Notes under the pieces: model-generated
What the model was told of the DNA's origin: nothing
Database searches by the model: none
Seen by the model: only the letters and a program-made list of their open reading frames with translations
Made by a program: the position numbers and the translations under genes
Shown here: in pieces, positions 34,261 through 43,834 of the stretch
How the letters are laid out: every line of letters begins with the position of its first letter
How positions within the stretch are numbered: position 1 is the first letter of the stretch
Assembly (NCBI GenBank): GCA_030704615.1
Contig: CM060733.1
Coordinates: 17,792,001-17,856,000, forward strand
Reading direction: 5' to 3'
Source of the DNA: Takakia lepidozioides
Taxonomy: Eukaryota; Streptophyta; Takakiopsida; Takakiales; Takakiaceae
DNA: 64,000 bases

Positions 34261-34764
34261 CATACAATTTGCGCTGCAGAGTAGCATGGGGAAAAAAAAA
34301 AAAAAAAAAAAAAAAAACTAAATTAAAATTGAAATGAGCGACCGCTGTGGGACCGCTGTGGACCGCTGGGGACGGCGGTGGCAGCTGCCGCCTTGGATAG
34401 ATCGTCTGCTGCACCTGAGAAAAACAACATATAAAAAATATTATTCTAAATTAAGTAGTAAGATTAAAAAAAAAACAAAAAAAAACAAGGCGACCGTTGT
34501 GGCGATCGCCTGGGAAATAATAATAATAAGTTAAATAATTCATAAAACAGATAAAAAGAATTAAAATAAGGAAAAAACAAAATAAATGTTCAGGAAAAAT
34601 AAAACCAAATTATAAAATATACTGGTTTATGTTTATGTTCCATGTATATGCCTGAATGTACATGTATATAACAACGACTTGTTAACAACCAGTAGTGGAG
34701 AAGCATATTTGGGAAGATGCTTTGGTTTGAAGCATCTTTTGGCACATCACGTTGATTTATTGAA
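34261..34764. other. A-rich noncoding stretch
   Basis: Poly(A) run at about 34292-34317, then GACCGCTGTGG repeats (34340-34375) and AT-rich DNA. No gene is seen. The A-run with nearby A-rich sequence may be a relic retroposon tail. Confidence 0.4.
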
Positions 34765-34969
34765 GGGTGTAGATGTGGTCTTATGCTAGACACTTAGTGA
34801 ATACTTTTTGACCACATCTACACCCATAACAAACCCTGTCACACCCATAACAACTCGTTGTGAAGAACATCGCGTTGATGTTGTTAGGGTTGTGGCAGGG
34901 CTTGTTATGGGTGTGACAGGGACAACAACAGGTCGGAACAGGGACAGGGTTTGTGGTTAAAAAGTATTC
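34765..34969. repeat. Nested inverted-repeat (hairpin) element
   Basis: Two overlapping hairpins. GGGTGTAGATGTGGTC (34765-34780) pairs perfectly with 34810-34825. GAATACTTTTTGACCACA (34799-34816) pairs with 34952-34969 with one mismatch, and inside them CCCTGTCACACCCATAACAA pairs with TTGTTATGGGTGTGACAGGG. The structure suits a small foldback or MITE element. Confidence 0.6.
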
Positions 34970-35080
34970 CATACGGTTGCTCTCTGATGATCCCTGTCCT
35001 CCCTTCATCTGTTTGTTGGCCCTGCCTTTGTAAGGTAGAACTACGCAAAGGGTTTTGATGCTTAGCACCGATACTTGCAA

Positions 35081-35637
35081 TTAACCCTTAAACACCCAGT
35101 AGTCAGTTTTGACTTTTGTAAAAAACCTGACCCCTGAGCCAAAAACAGCTGTAATTTTTGGAAAATTTGGAATTTGAAAATTCTGATCGTATGTCAGGTG
35201 CGTACCTACCTGCTGCAGGTACAGGCCAATTTTGAGGGAAATCAGATGAAAATCCGAAAAATGCTCCCCGTTCATCTATGGGATCTCACATCCATTGCAG
35301 AAAACAAAATGCAATTTGGACAAAAAATGGGCTGCTGACACTTGGTTAAAGCAGAGTGGGTCAAAATTGTAGAGTTGAGTGCTCTTTGGAAAAATGGAAT
35401 CCAAACGGCCACCTGCTAGCACACTCCAACTCGTGCAGAAGGCGCGGGACCCAGATCTCATTGCAATCTCCGGAACCCTAACCTTGATCAAGAAAAATCG
35501 TCCGACGGTTCAGATTAGCCCAAGTGGCTGGGCATAACATATCCAAAATTCAGAAATTTTGGCTAAGATCATGATAAGTTATTGCAAATTTTCTGATTTA
35601 AAAGGCCCAAAACGGCTACTGGGCGTTTAAGGGTTAA
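35081..35637. mobile_element. piggyBac-like MITE (557 bp, TTAA ends)
   Basis: 22-bp terminal inverted repeats with one mismatch: 35081-35102 (TTAACCCTTAAACACCCAGT...) and 35616-35637. The outermost TTAA on both sides fits the TTAA target duplication of piggyBac transposons, leaving CCC at the element ends. No transposase frame is inside, so it is nonautonomous. A relative with a similar end lies at 53103-53934. Confidence 0.7.
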
Positions 35638-36135
35638 GGGCAGCTTTACACTAGGGCCCAAGCCCAAGAATTCGAATTCAAATTAGAGGTGTAATGGGAA
35701 GATTTCATCCAGACCTACGAATGAATGACCCTGGATGAATAGTTTTAGCATGCGTGTGAGTACCTCTACCAGCCATCACAGGCCGAGCTTCTCTCCCCAA
35801 GGAAGACAACGACTTGTATTTCCTCCTATCCTATTTGCTCTCACTGAAATTTCTGATCCTCATAATAAAAGACCTTTGTGAGGACAGTTGAGTCTCCCAC
35901 GGATCTCATAGGAAAAGAAGAAGTGAAAAAGAGGGAGGGAGAGAGAATGAAGGTACTGTTTTTGGGGCAATCTTGGCATTAAATGATTGGAAAGAACAAG
36001 AAGGCTCCATAACCTCAACTCAACCATCAGGACTTGCGTCACAAGTCACAAGTCACAACCTATATGGCAGGTCTTGTATGGATTACATGCATTTGTTGTT
36101 CAAAGGAAGACTCCATACCCTGAGTTTAAATTGAG
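35638..36135 (+). other. Left flank of the LINE: probable GSTL-D intron remnant
   Basis: Just before the LINE, about 36094-36133 matches the old LINE fragment in the GSTL introns (TTGTTCAAAGGAAGACT, compare 9628-9644), followed by the GA-rich target. Together with the GST exons to the right this shows the LINE landed inside a GSTL copy. The rest (35638-36090) has no recognised gene. Confidence 0.5.
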
Positions 36136-36152
36136 GTTAAGGGAGAAAGAGA
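36136..36152 (+). repeat. LINE target-site duplication, left
   Basis: GTTAAGGGAGAAAGAGA, identical to 40968-40984, directly adjoining the LINE 3' end. Confidence 0.85.
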
Positions 36153-36345
36153 TTGTACTCATAAGACGTTGTTTGCCGTAGCCTTGTGGCCATTGACCCC
36201 GTGCCCAGTTTGAGCGGGAACAAAAGGGACAGAACCTACCTCTGTCAGGGGCTGACGTTGGTAGTAAGACTTACCTCCATATAAAGAATTAATCCGGATT
36301 TTCCAGATATCCTCTAGAAATCCCTTCACACAAGCATCAATCTGC

Positions 36346-38081
36346 TGAATGATCCCCTTTCGGCGACAGGGGGTCATTGTCAATCTATACAAGAAGGGTG
36401 ACAGAGAAGAACCGGGGAACTACCGTGGCATCACGCTCCTCAATGCTGTTGGCAAGACATTCTGCATAGTTATAAGTACTTGTCTCGAGGTTGATCTGGA
36501 GTCTAGAGGTTCTTTCCACGAAGGCCAAGCTGGCTTTCGGCGAAACAGGGGCTGCGTGGATCATATCTTCACTCTAAGCCAGATTATCCAGGGAAGGAAA
36601 AAAGAAGGGAAACCCACTTATGTCTTTTTCCTGGATGTCAAAAAGGCTTATGACACAGTGTGGAGAGATGGCCTATGGTTCCGCCTCTGGTCTTGTGGGA
36701 TCAAGGGAAAGATGTGGAGAGTTGTCCACAACTTGTATGCTCACACCAAAAGCTGTGTCACTGTTAATGGACAGAAGTCCAACTTCTTTGACATAGACCA
36801 AGGTGTAGCTCAAGGATGTACTCTCTCCCCTCTGCTCTTCAATGTTTTCATCAATCAACTCCTCGAGGATGTGGAAAGTGAGGGATTTGGGTTAAGGGTG
36901 GGTGATACCACCATACCAGCCCTTATGTTTGCGGATGACTTCGCAGGCATAGGGGAGACTCCAACCAATCTCTAGGAGTTGATTGATTGCGCGAAGAGAT
37001 ACTTTGATCTTTGGGGGCTAGAGGCTAATGTCAGCAAATGTGCAGTGGTAGCATTCAACGACAGAGGAGAGGGAGGAAGTGATCTTAAGTGGCAGTGGGG
37101 TAGCCAAGAGATCCCGGTCCTCCCTTCCTACACTTACCTGGGCGTTGAGTTCTCCTCCAATTGTAATTGGGATGCACATATCCGGAAAGTTGTTCAAACT
37201 GGCAAGGGCAAAGCTCTGGGGCTCACTAAATTTTTCCACTGCAGAGGGGTCAACTCTGAGGTTAAGAAAACCATGCTTTGTTGCGTTATTAGACCTGCCT
37301 TGGAGTACGGATGTGCTATATGGGTTGATAACTCCAACCAGGCTAAGTCTCTAGAATCCATTCAAGTGGGGGTGCTTAAGGAGTGTATGTCAGCATGCTC
37401 CAAAACAGCTAATGTGGCTGTTCGGGGTGAGTTTGGCATTCCGTCCTTAAGCTCCCGACGAGATGAATTCAAGGTCAGATGGTGGGGTCAGCTGCAACAT
37501 ATGCCCAACACCAGATATCCTAAGTTAATCGACTCTATATCTTGGAAACAGGACCGCCCTGTCAAACAGGCTAAGTCCTGGCAGAAGAGAGTAGAAGAGA
37601 TCCTCCAGGACCTGGACCTGGATCCGCAAGTCTTGACCCTGCTGGATAAATTTGACTTAGAGGCTGTAGTGTCCTCAGCCATGTCTGTTGCCATGAGATT
37701 GTCTGATGAAAATGAAGTTAGGCAGAAAACTTCCCTGAACTTGTTTCCAGTCTGTGACATGGGGGAGGACATCTTGGATGACCTCAAGGGTCTACCCACT
37801 CTCGGCACTAGACTGAATTTAAACTCAGGGCAGGAAGCCTACCTTTGAACAGCAAACAGAAGCAGAGAGGAAAGGGAAAGTGCAATTGCCCGTTGTGTGG
37901 GCAATTTGAAGACAATATTCATTTTCTGATACACTGTCCGGGGTTCTCTCACTAAAGAGACGCTCTCTTCAAATCTATTAAGGGAATTGTGCCTGTACCC
38001 CTGTTTACCAACTTTGAAAGTCTCGAGGCTGAGCCAAAAGCCCAGGCCCTCCTGAGGCCTAGTTTTTGGGCAAATCACACA
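36346..38081 (+). pseudogene. LINE reverse-transcriptase C-terminal half (inverted block)
   Basis: Starts at MIPFRRQGVIVNLYKKGD and contains RT motifs: NYRGITLLN, GQAGFRRNRGC, FFLDVKKAYDTVW (first catalytic Asp), QGCTLSPLLFNVF and the FADD box (LMFADDFAG). A TAG at 36973 breaks the frame before ELIDCAKRYFDLWGLE. Further on, a frameshift near 37830 precedes the C-terminal zinc motif CNCPLCGQ...HFLIHC (37881-37945). The 37028-37684 part is the source or sister of the GSTL-C intron insert. Confidence 0.85.
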
Positions 38082-39998
38082 GTCTTCCAGATAAGGTTAA
38101 AGAGGAGAACTAGGGCCTCTATCATGCGCCGAAAGGGGATCATTTCAGTCTTCCAGATAAGGTTAAAGAGGAGAACTAGGGCCTCTATCATGGGATCGCC
38201 ACCGTGCTTGATAAGCTCGTTGACAATACCATCAGGTCCACCAGCTTTATATCCATTTAAATGTTCAATTGCTTCCACAATCTCAGAAGAACTAATGGGA
38301 GCATTATAAGCCATTGAAATATACTCCAATTCATCAGGGCTGTTTTGAATCATAGGAACAATTTTTCCAACTGCGTCCCTCCATTCAGCAGAAGACCCCT
38401 CACTGTTAGACCTAGAAGTTCTGCCAAGGATACTGTAGTGAGTTTCAAAGGTTTTGACAATGTCAACCGATGAAGTCACCACTGCACCTTTAGTAGTCTT
38501 CAGCGCTTGTACTTGCTGACCGTTTTTCGGCTTGTACAAACGTTGAAGGGCCAACCAGAATTTCTTGTCATTACCACCATGGTGGTTTGAGTTTATGTCA
38601 CTGTATAACTTGTTCCAGTATAATTTCTTCTGAGACCTAACAAGCTGATTGATATCTTTACGGAGCTGGTAGTACCTCGCCCACAATTCTCTGTTGGTTT
38701 CCAAATTGCAGCACTCTTTATAGAGGGCTCGTCTCTCAGCTATCTTGAGTTTAATCTCATTAGTCCACCAATTAACTGCTCTACCGCAGACAATTAGTTT
38801 CCTCCCAATGATCTTGTCAGCCACGGAGGAAACGAAACTCTCCCAAGAGTCCACTGCTCTTGCGACTTCATTTCTTGCGTTAACAGAGCGTGACTGAAGT
38901 TCTTGGAGCGATTGGACAAAATGAGGGAGAGCCTCTTGCAAGGCCTGGACGTACTCAGCCTTGACCTCCTCATTGTGGAATTTTTCTATGCGCCACTTCC
39001 GAATCGAACGTTTCACAGAACTCTTGGTGGTGGGAAAACACCTTTTGATCTCAGTCCAAACCAGGAAGTGGTCAGAGGTACCAATATCAGTTCTGTCGAT
39101 CAACACATTGGCACATTGGGGGAACAAAATTTTGTCCATTATGATATAGTCCACAATGGAACGTTCCCAGTTTGGGGTTTCTCACGAGTCCACTGCACTT
39201 GGTCACCTCTTGTCCTGTTATTCAAGGTCAAAAACTGAAGCTCTTCTAGACAGTTAATTAACCGTCTGCCATTAGAATTCAGCTCGTCCTCACCAAAAGG
39301 TCCAATGATATCGTCCTGATGGATCCCTTTGCCCACCCGGGCATTGAAGTCCCCCAATAGTACCACCTGACCTTTGGCAAGGAATGAAGCACAGTCCAGC
39401 TTTACATCTTCGAAGGCCTTGTCTGCGTCAGCACTAAGGGTCCCCTCTGTGGGCATGTAAACACAACCCCAAAGAGGTCCTTTGTACTCATGCCGCCCTT
39501 CAAATTCAGTTTTAGCCAGATACTATGCTCGTACCTCAAACCCTTGTTGATAATTTCACAATTGTCAAACAAGAAATCACGGACAAAGAATCCGACCCCT
39601 TTTTTACCGCGTTTGGCAGAGGCTGCCTTTAGAGTACACATCTTACCTGCCCATTTATAACCAATGACATCTCCAACCAGTTTATCGGACGTTTCCCATG
39701 TTTCTTGCCCAGCACAGATATGAATATCATTAGTCCGAAGAACTTGTCCCACTTCAAGTTGTTTCCTTTGGTTGGTCAACCCTGAGAAGTTGAAAGTGGC
39801 CAGCCGCAAGCCAGCCCTTTGCGTGTGAATTGTTTGTCGTCTAGGTAGCTTGTGATTGCTCCTGGACGGCCAACCGTTCTGCAAAGGGGGGACAGTTACC
39901 CCATGTGTAGATTTTGCTCGTCTTGTGTAAACTTTGAGAATTGGTAAGCCATTCAGGGTAGACTTTGAGGATTGGTAAACCATTTAGAGTACCAAATC
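38082..39998 (-). pseudogene. LINE apurinic endonuclease and RT N-terminal part
   Basis: Minus strand, three frames. Endonuclease motifs: LRLATFNFSGLTNQ, CAGQETW, LLGDFNARVG and GTSDHFLVW, typical of APE-type LINE endonucleases that nick target DNA. The RT N-terminal part continues (AVNWWTNEIKLKIAERRALY; YKAGGPDGIVNELIKHGG) and ends at EMIPFRR, exactly where the inverted block begins. Frameshifts near 39440 and 39150 and the rearranged end make it nonfunctional. Confidence 0.82.
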
Positions 39999-40440
39999 CT
40001 TCAGTTACACGACGTTCAGGCTCTGCACACTTAGGGACAGATTGTCCATCTGACGGCTTGGGGACAATTACCCTGTGTATAGAATTTGTTCGTCTTGTGT
40101 AAACCTTGAGGATTGGTAAACCATTCAGAGTACCAAATCCTTCAGATTCAGGACGTTCAGGTTCCGTACACTTAGGGGCATCTTGTCCTTCTGGCTGTTT
40201 GGATTCAACCTCATCCAGAGCATCAAACCGATTAGAAACTCTCAAGTTGAAGTCGTTGCCCTTGGTTGTCTTCCTAGAGCGCCCCATTGAATCACCAATG
40301 TCTAAGACCGCTCTCCAGCTAGTCAAGGGACGAACTTCTTTGAGATTGAATTGATGCGGGACTCTATTAGAAGCACTTTTGGTCATTGCAACCTTCAACG
40401 TACCCCTGTTATCAAGTCTCGAGATGGTACCATTAGCCAT
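39841..40440 (-). pseudogene. LINE ORF1-like region with internal repeat
   Basis: From an ATG at 40440 the frame reads MANGTISRLDNRG and contains two or three tandem copies of a block centred on GFGTLNGLPILKVY (DNA repeats near 39930, 39962 and 40103). No RRM or zinc knuckle is recognisable. Position upstream of the endonuclease suggests ORF1 or a 5' extension of the pol ORF. Confidence 0.5.
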
Positions 40441-40967
40441 GAAATCCAAGCCTAAGCTAGAGCATGTAGTTTTAAAGGACACATCTGGGATTCACCCCCA
40501 AAAACTACACATGAAGCCCTAGATTTGGCATAAGTAACCAATTCCCAGGGATCACCCTGAGGAGTGTTGATGTTGATAGGAGCTAATTTTTTTATTGTTT
40601 TCGCAGGCCATAAGTTTAAGCACAGGAACCAACCCGAGCCCAAGTGCCGAGTATGCTAGACAGAGCATACGACTGCACAATTTGGGCGGAGGGGCTGCCC
40701 CCAAGCGGTAGGAGTCCGCTTGTTACCATTCAGAGATCACACTCCAGGGAGTTGCAGGGAATGGCCCGTGTAGGCATATTCTAAAGAGGGAAAGGCCCCA
40801 AGCTTTCCAACTAAATCCAATGCACTACCTTACCTGAAGCAAAGCGCTTCAGGTCGAAACAAACAAGGACACGAGGTCACAAGGCCGGCATTTAGTCACA
40901 GAGACATTAATGTACTCCCGTTTCAAGTCCACCCAATGTCAATAGGCTTCCTAGAGGACAGGGAGAA
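40441..40967 (-). other. LINE 5' region
   Basis: No coding domain recognised; probably the 5' untranslated part with internal promoter, ending at the target-site duplication. Confidence 0.5.
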
Positions 40968-40984
40968 GTTAAGGGAGAAAGAGA
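40968..40984 (+). repeat. LINE target-site duplication, right
   Basis: Identical 17 bp to 36136-36152, at the LINE 5' end, running into GA-rich GSTL intron sequence. Confidence 0.85.
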
Positions 40985-42094
40985 GAGGGAGAGAGAGGGA
41001 GAGCAGAGCTAAGATTGAGAGATTTCCAAAGCTCTAATCATGGTGTATGTTTTTAAAACATGATCTGGGGTGGTTTCATCTTCTGAGAGAGACTAGAAGT
41101 GAGAAACTTCGTAACGTCCACTGCAACCTCAGAAAGAAAAGCCTGATGAGTATAAGCAGTTATGTCTGCTGGTTTGTGACGTGCATGCTATTCCCTGAGG
41201 ACTTTATGATCCTTCCTGTCCATTGCTTTGATGCCCCAGGTGGATGTCGCATATGCGCCATTTATTGAACGGTCTGAAATTGCCTTCTCTGCGATTAAGA
41301 ACTATGACATTACAGCTGGGCGACCAAAGCTTACCAAGTGGATTGAGGTAAGGAAGGAATCCAGTCCTCCCAAAATCGTTGGTGATAGATACTTCATCTC
41401 TGAACATTTTCTCTTTGTCCTGTCTCTCTCTCTTGCTCGTGGCTTTAAGACATGAAAGAAAATGCTCTCTTTTCTCTCTCTCCTTTTACAATGTTCCCCT
41501 TTTTCTTCCAGCCCACGCCACTAGAACCAATTTTTGCCTGTCCCCCAATGGGCTCTATAACTGCCCGCTATGGCAAGGATCAAATAACTAAACAAGTTAT
41601 ATCTCTTCTGTGAGTACTTTCCAGCCCACACTTGCAGTGATGTTTTGCTAGGAGCTCCTAAGGTCTTCAGAATGGGGTATCGGTGTATAGGCTGTGAATA
41701 AGGTGGAGGCATATGCAACCACCAAACTTGATCGCAGCATTATACTGGATTATTTGAAGAAATGGGTGGTAAGCTGCAAACTGTTTTGCTTTCAAATGTG
41801 GGAAAGGTGGAAGGGGCACATCAGAGAGATGTTCTATTGACATGAAACTACCAGTACACAAAAGAGCAGACAGAAGATGGGGGGGTAGAGAGATGTTTTG
41901 TCCTGAGAATTTCTTCATTTTGTTTGCTGAGAGTAATACACAGAAGGCATTACTTGGCTTATCGTGTTTGACACTTTCGTGGAAGGAACCAGTGAATGTA
42001 AATTATGTCAGATACGGTGGGGAAGTGCTTCCAGCAGGTGGGGCTTGTTGAGGATGAAACCCAAACCACCCCAGTACCTGTGGTTAGCACATAA
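40985..42094 (+). pseudogene. GSTL: Lambda-class GST copy D, 3' remnant
   Basis: Three exons remain: 41240-41347 (VDVAYAPFIERSEIAFS, KLTKWIE), 41691-41768 (AVNKVEAYATTKLDRSI) and a shortened last exon about 42038-42094 (VGLVEDETQTTPVPVVST, stop). Exons for the thioredoxin fold are missing and a 4.8-kb LINE sits upstream in the old intron. The last exon lacks the start found in A-C (ENDYFKK). Splice sites of the first two exons are still good. It is more diverged than A-C, so it is an older duplicate. Confidence 0.8.
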
Positions 42095-43834
42095 TCCACA
42101 TTGTGTTTCGGATTGATTGGATTCTAGAATCAAGATCGGATGATCATAAGCTTTGTGGTCCACATCAATCAGCTTGCTCTCAAAGGTGGTTTTGAGATGT
42201 ATACCCAGAATGAATTGGGATATTCGACCAAACAATCAATCTGCTTTAGTCAGAGAACATGGATTAGACATTATGACAGCGTATGGACGCATAGATCTTG
42301 CCAAGTTGCTAACTTGGCAACTTTGTAAAGATTTACAAAAGAGACCCAAATGAGGTGATTGTACAAGAGTTAACAAAACCTCAAAGTGGAAGAAGCAAAA
42401 CCCCATAACAAAGGGAAATATAAAGACAAAAGAGAGCAAATCAAACCTATTAAGATCATCTACTGCCTAAAGTAGATCATACAACAAAAAAGAAAGTGGG
42501 TTACAAAGAGCCCGGCCAGGACAGTCATCATACTGTTTATGGGGGTACTTTGACGATACAATGACTGCTATGCATAACTCACAGAAGAGCTATGCCAGGA
42601 GACAAGATTAAAGGAAATGCAATCATCCTATGCACACCTTGAATGGGAACATGCCTGACATCCTCGAGAAACGAAATAAAAGTTGGTAATTGCTCTCACA
42701 GATTGTATACGAGAAAACTATTTCCTTGAGGGAAGTTGAGCCCTTGTTCCTCCCTAAGGAGAGACCAAGCATTCTCCTGATGTACCTTCCACAGTTCATA
42801 CCCACTTGTGAAGGCAACACTATCAAGTGAAAGGCTCCAACATATATCTATATATGTATATATATATATAGTTACATCTGTCTATTATCAGTTTTTCATC
42901 CCTCTAGTGAGTGCTATCATGGTTCCATTAATGTTCAGTTCCCTTCAGTTTCATTATAAAAAGTTCCCTTGAGTTTTATCAGATTGAGTTCCATTACATT
43001 CAGCTCCTTTCAGATTTATTCCTGGATACACATTCCCATTGGTAGGGGCTGAAATCCATGCTCGCTTCCCAAAAACTCTTCTTGTTGGTGTTCTCAGCCA
43101 TTTTCTTATTTCACAGACTGGCCGTGACCCGACACTTGCTAGTATATTTTGTATCCTGCGATGTTGCCACTGCTGGGTCCAGTCAATACAAAGCCAACTA
43201 CCTGTTTCTACAGAGGTCTGGCTATAGTAGTAATTCAGGTGTAATTGACAAGAAATGAAAAGGCCACCAGATGAGAGAAATTTACTGTCCTCTGGCCTGT
43301 GTAAAAGAACTGTACAGAATGGATTCACAGGAGTGCCAAAATTATGTAGTCCTCAGCAGGCTGTGCTGGATTTGTGCAGCCAAAGAATGTTGTTGCTTGC
43401 AATATCATAATTCACATATTGAAATCCTGCAAGAAAACTCAGTAGGGTCAGCAAAGTCGCTTGCTCTCCTATAGTGGTACATACACATTCCGCTAAACAA
43501 AAATCGAGTATGGGCCAGTAAAAAGTACAAAGCAACTGGCCTGCAGGCAGACCCTCAATTGGGTGAGCATCAACTGGAAAACAAACCAAACACATTTGAA
43601 GGCATAAAATGGAGAATCCATTTGCTATGTTACTGCACTCTGTGGCTTAGCAGGACAGAGAGTTTCAAATCTTGAAAAATCAGGATTGAGAATTTTGGCC
43701 ATTATTTTACAGCTTCTCTCTATGCATTCTATGGGTGTGGATTACATCCATGCTGTGGACACTAACAGTGAGTTCAAAACAAATTACCAGGTATAGTAAA
43801 CACAGAGAGGGCACATACTAGGAAGTAGGCAATA
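42095..43834. other. Intergenic region between GSTL-D and the carrier gene
   Basis: GSTL-like 3' flank continues to about 42250. Then AT-rich DNA with a (TA)n run at about 42841-42871 and a partial dispersed repeat at 42930-43025 (CAGTTCCCTTCAG). No gene is recognised. Confidence 0.5.

Larger units (their letters stand above)
36153..40967 (-). mobile_element. APE-type LINE with internally inverted RT segment
   Basis: 4.8-kb non-LTR retrotransposon between perfect 17-bp target-site duplications. Overall it is on the minus strand: 5' end and ORF1 at right, endonuclease and RT start in the middle, 3' untranslated part at left (36153-36345). The RT C-terminal half with the C-terminal zinc motif (36346-38081) is flipped to plus. 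A 45-bp stretch is tandemly repeated at the right inversion junction (38082-38126, 38148-38192), with a 21-bp spacer that is the reverse complement of the left junction. The same family left fragments in the GSTL introns (1661, 9231, 16459), in GSTL-C (15592) and as 3'-end bits near 45.3 kb. Confidence 0.87.

Noticed and set aside
36153-40967. Simple twin-priming product
   Set aside because: Twin priming inverts the 5' end; here both ends share orientation and only an internal block is flipped.
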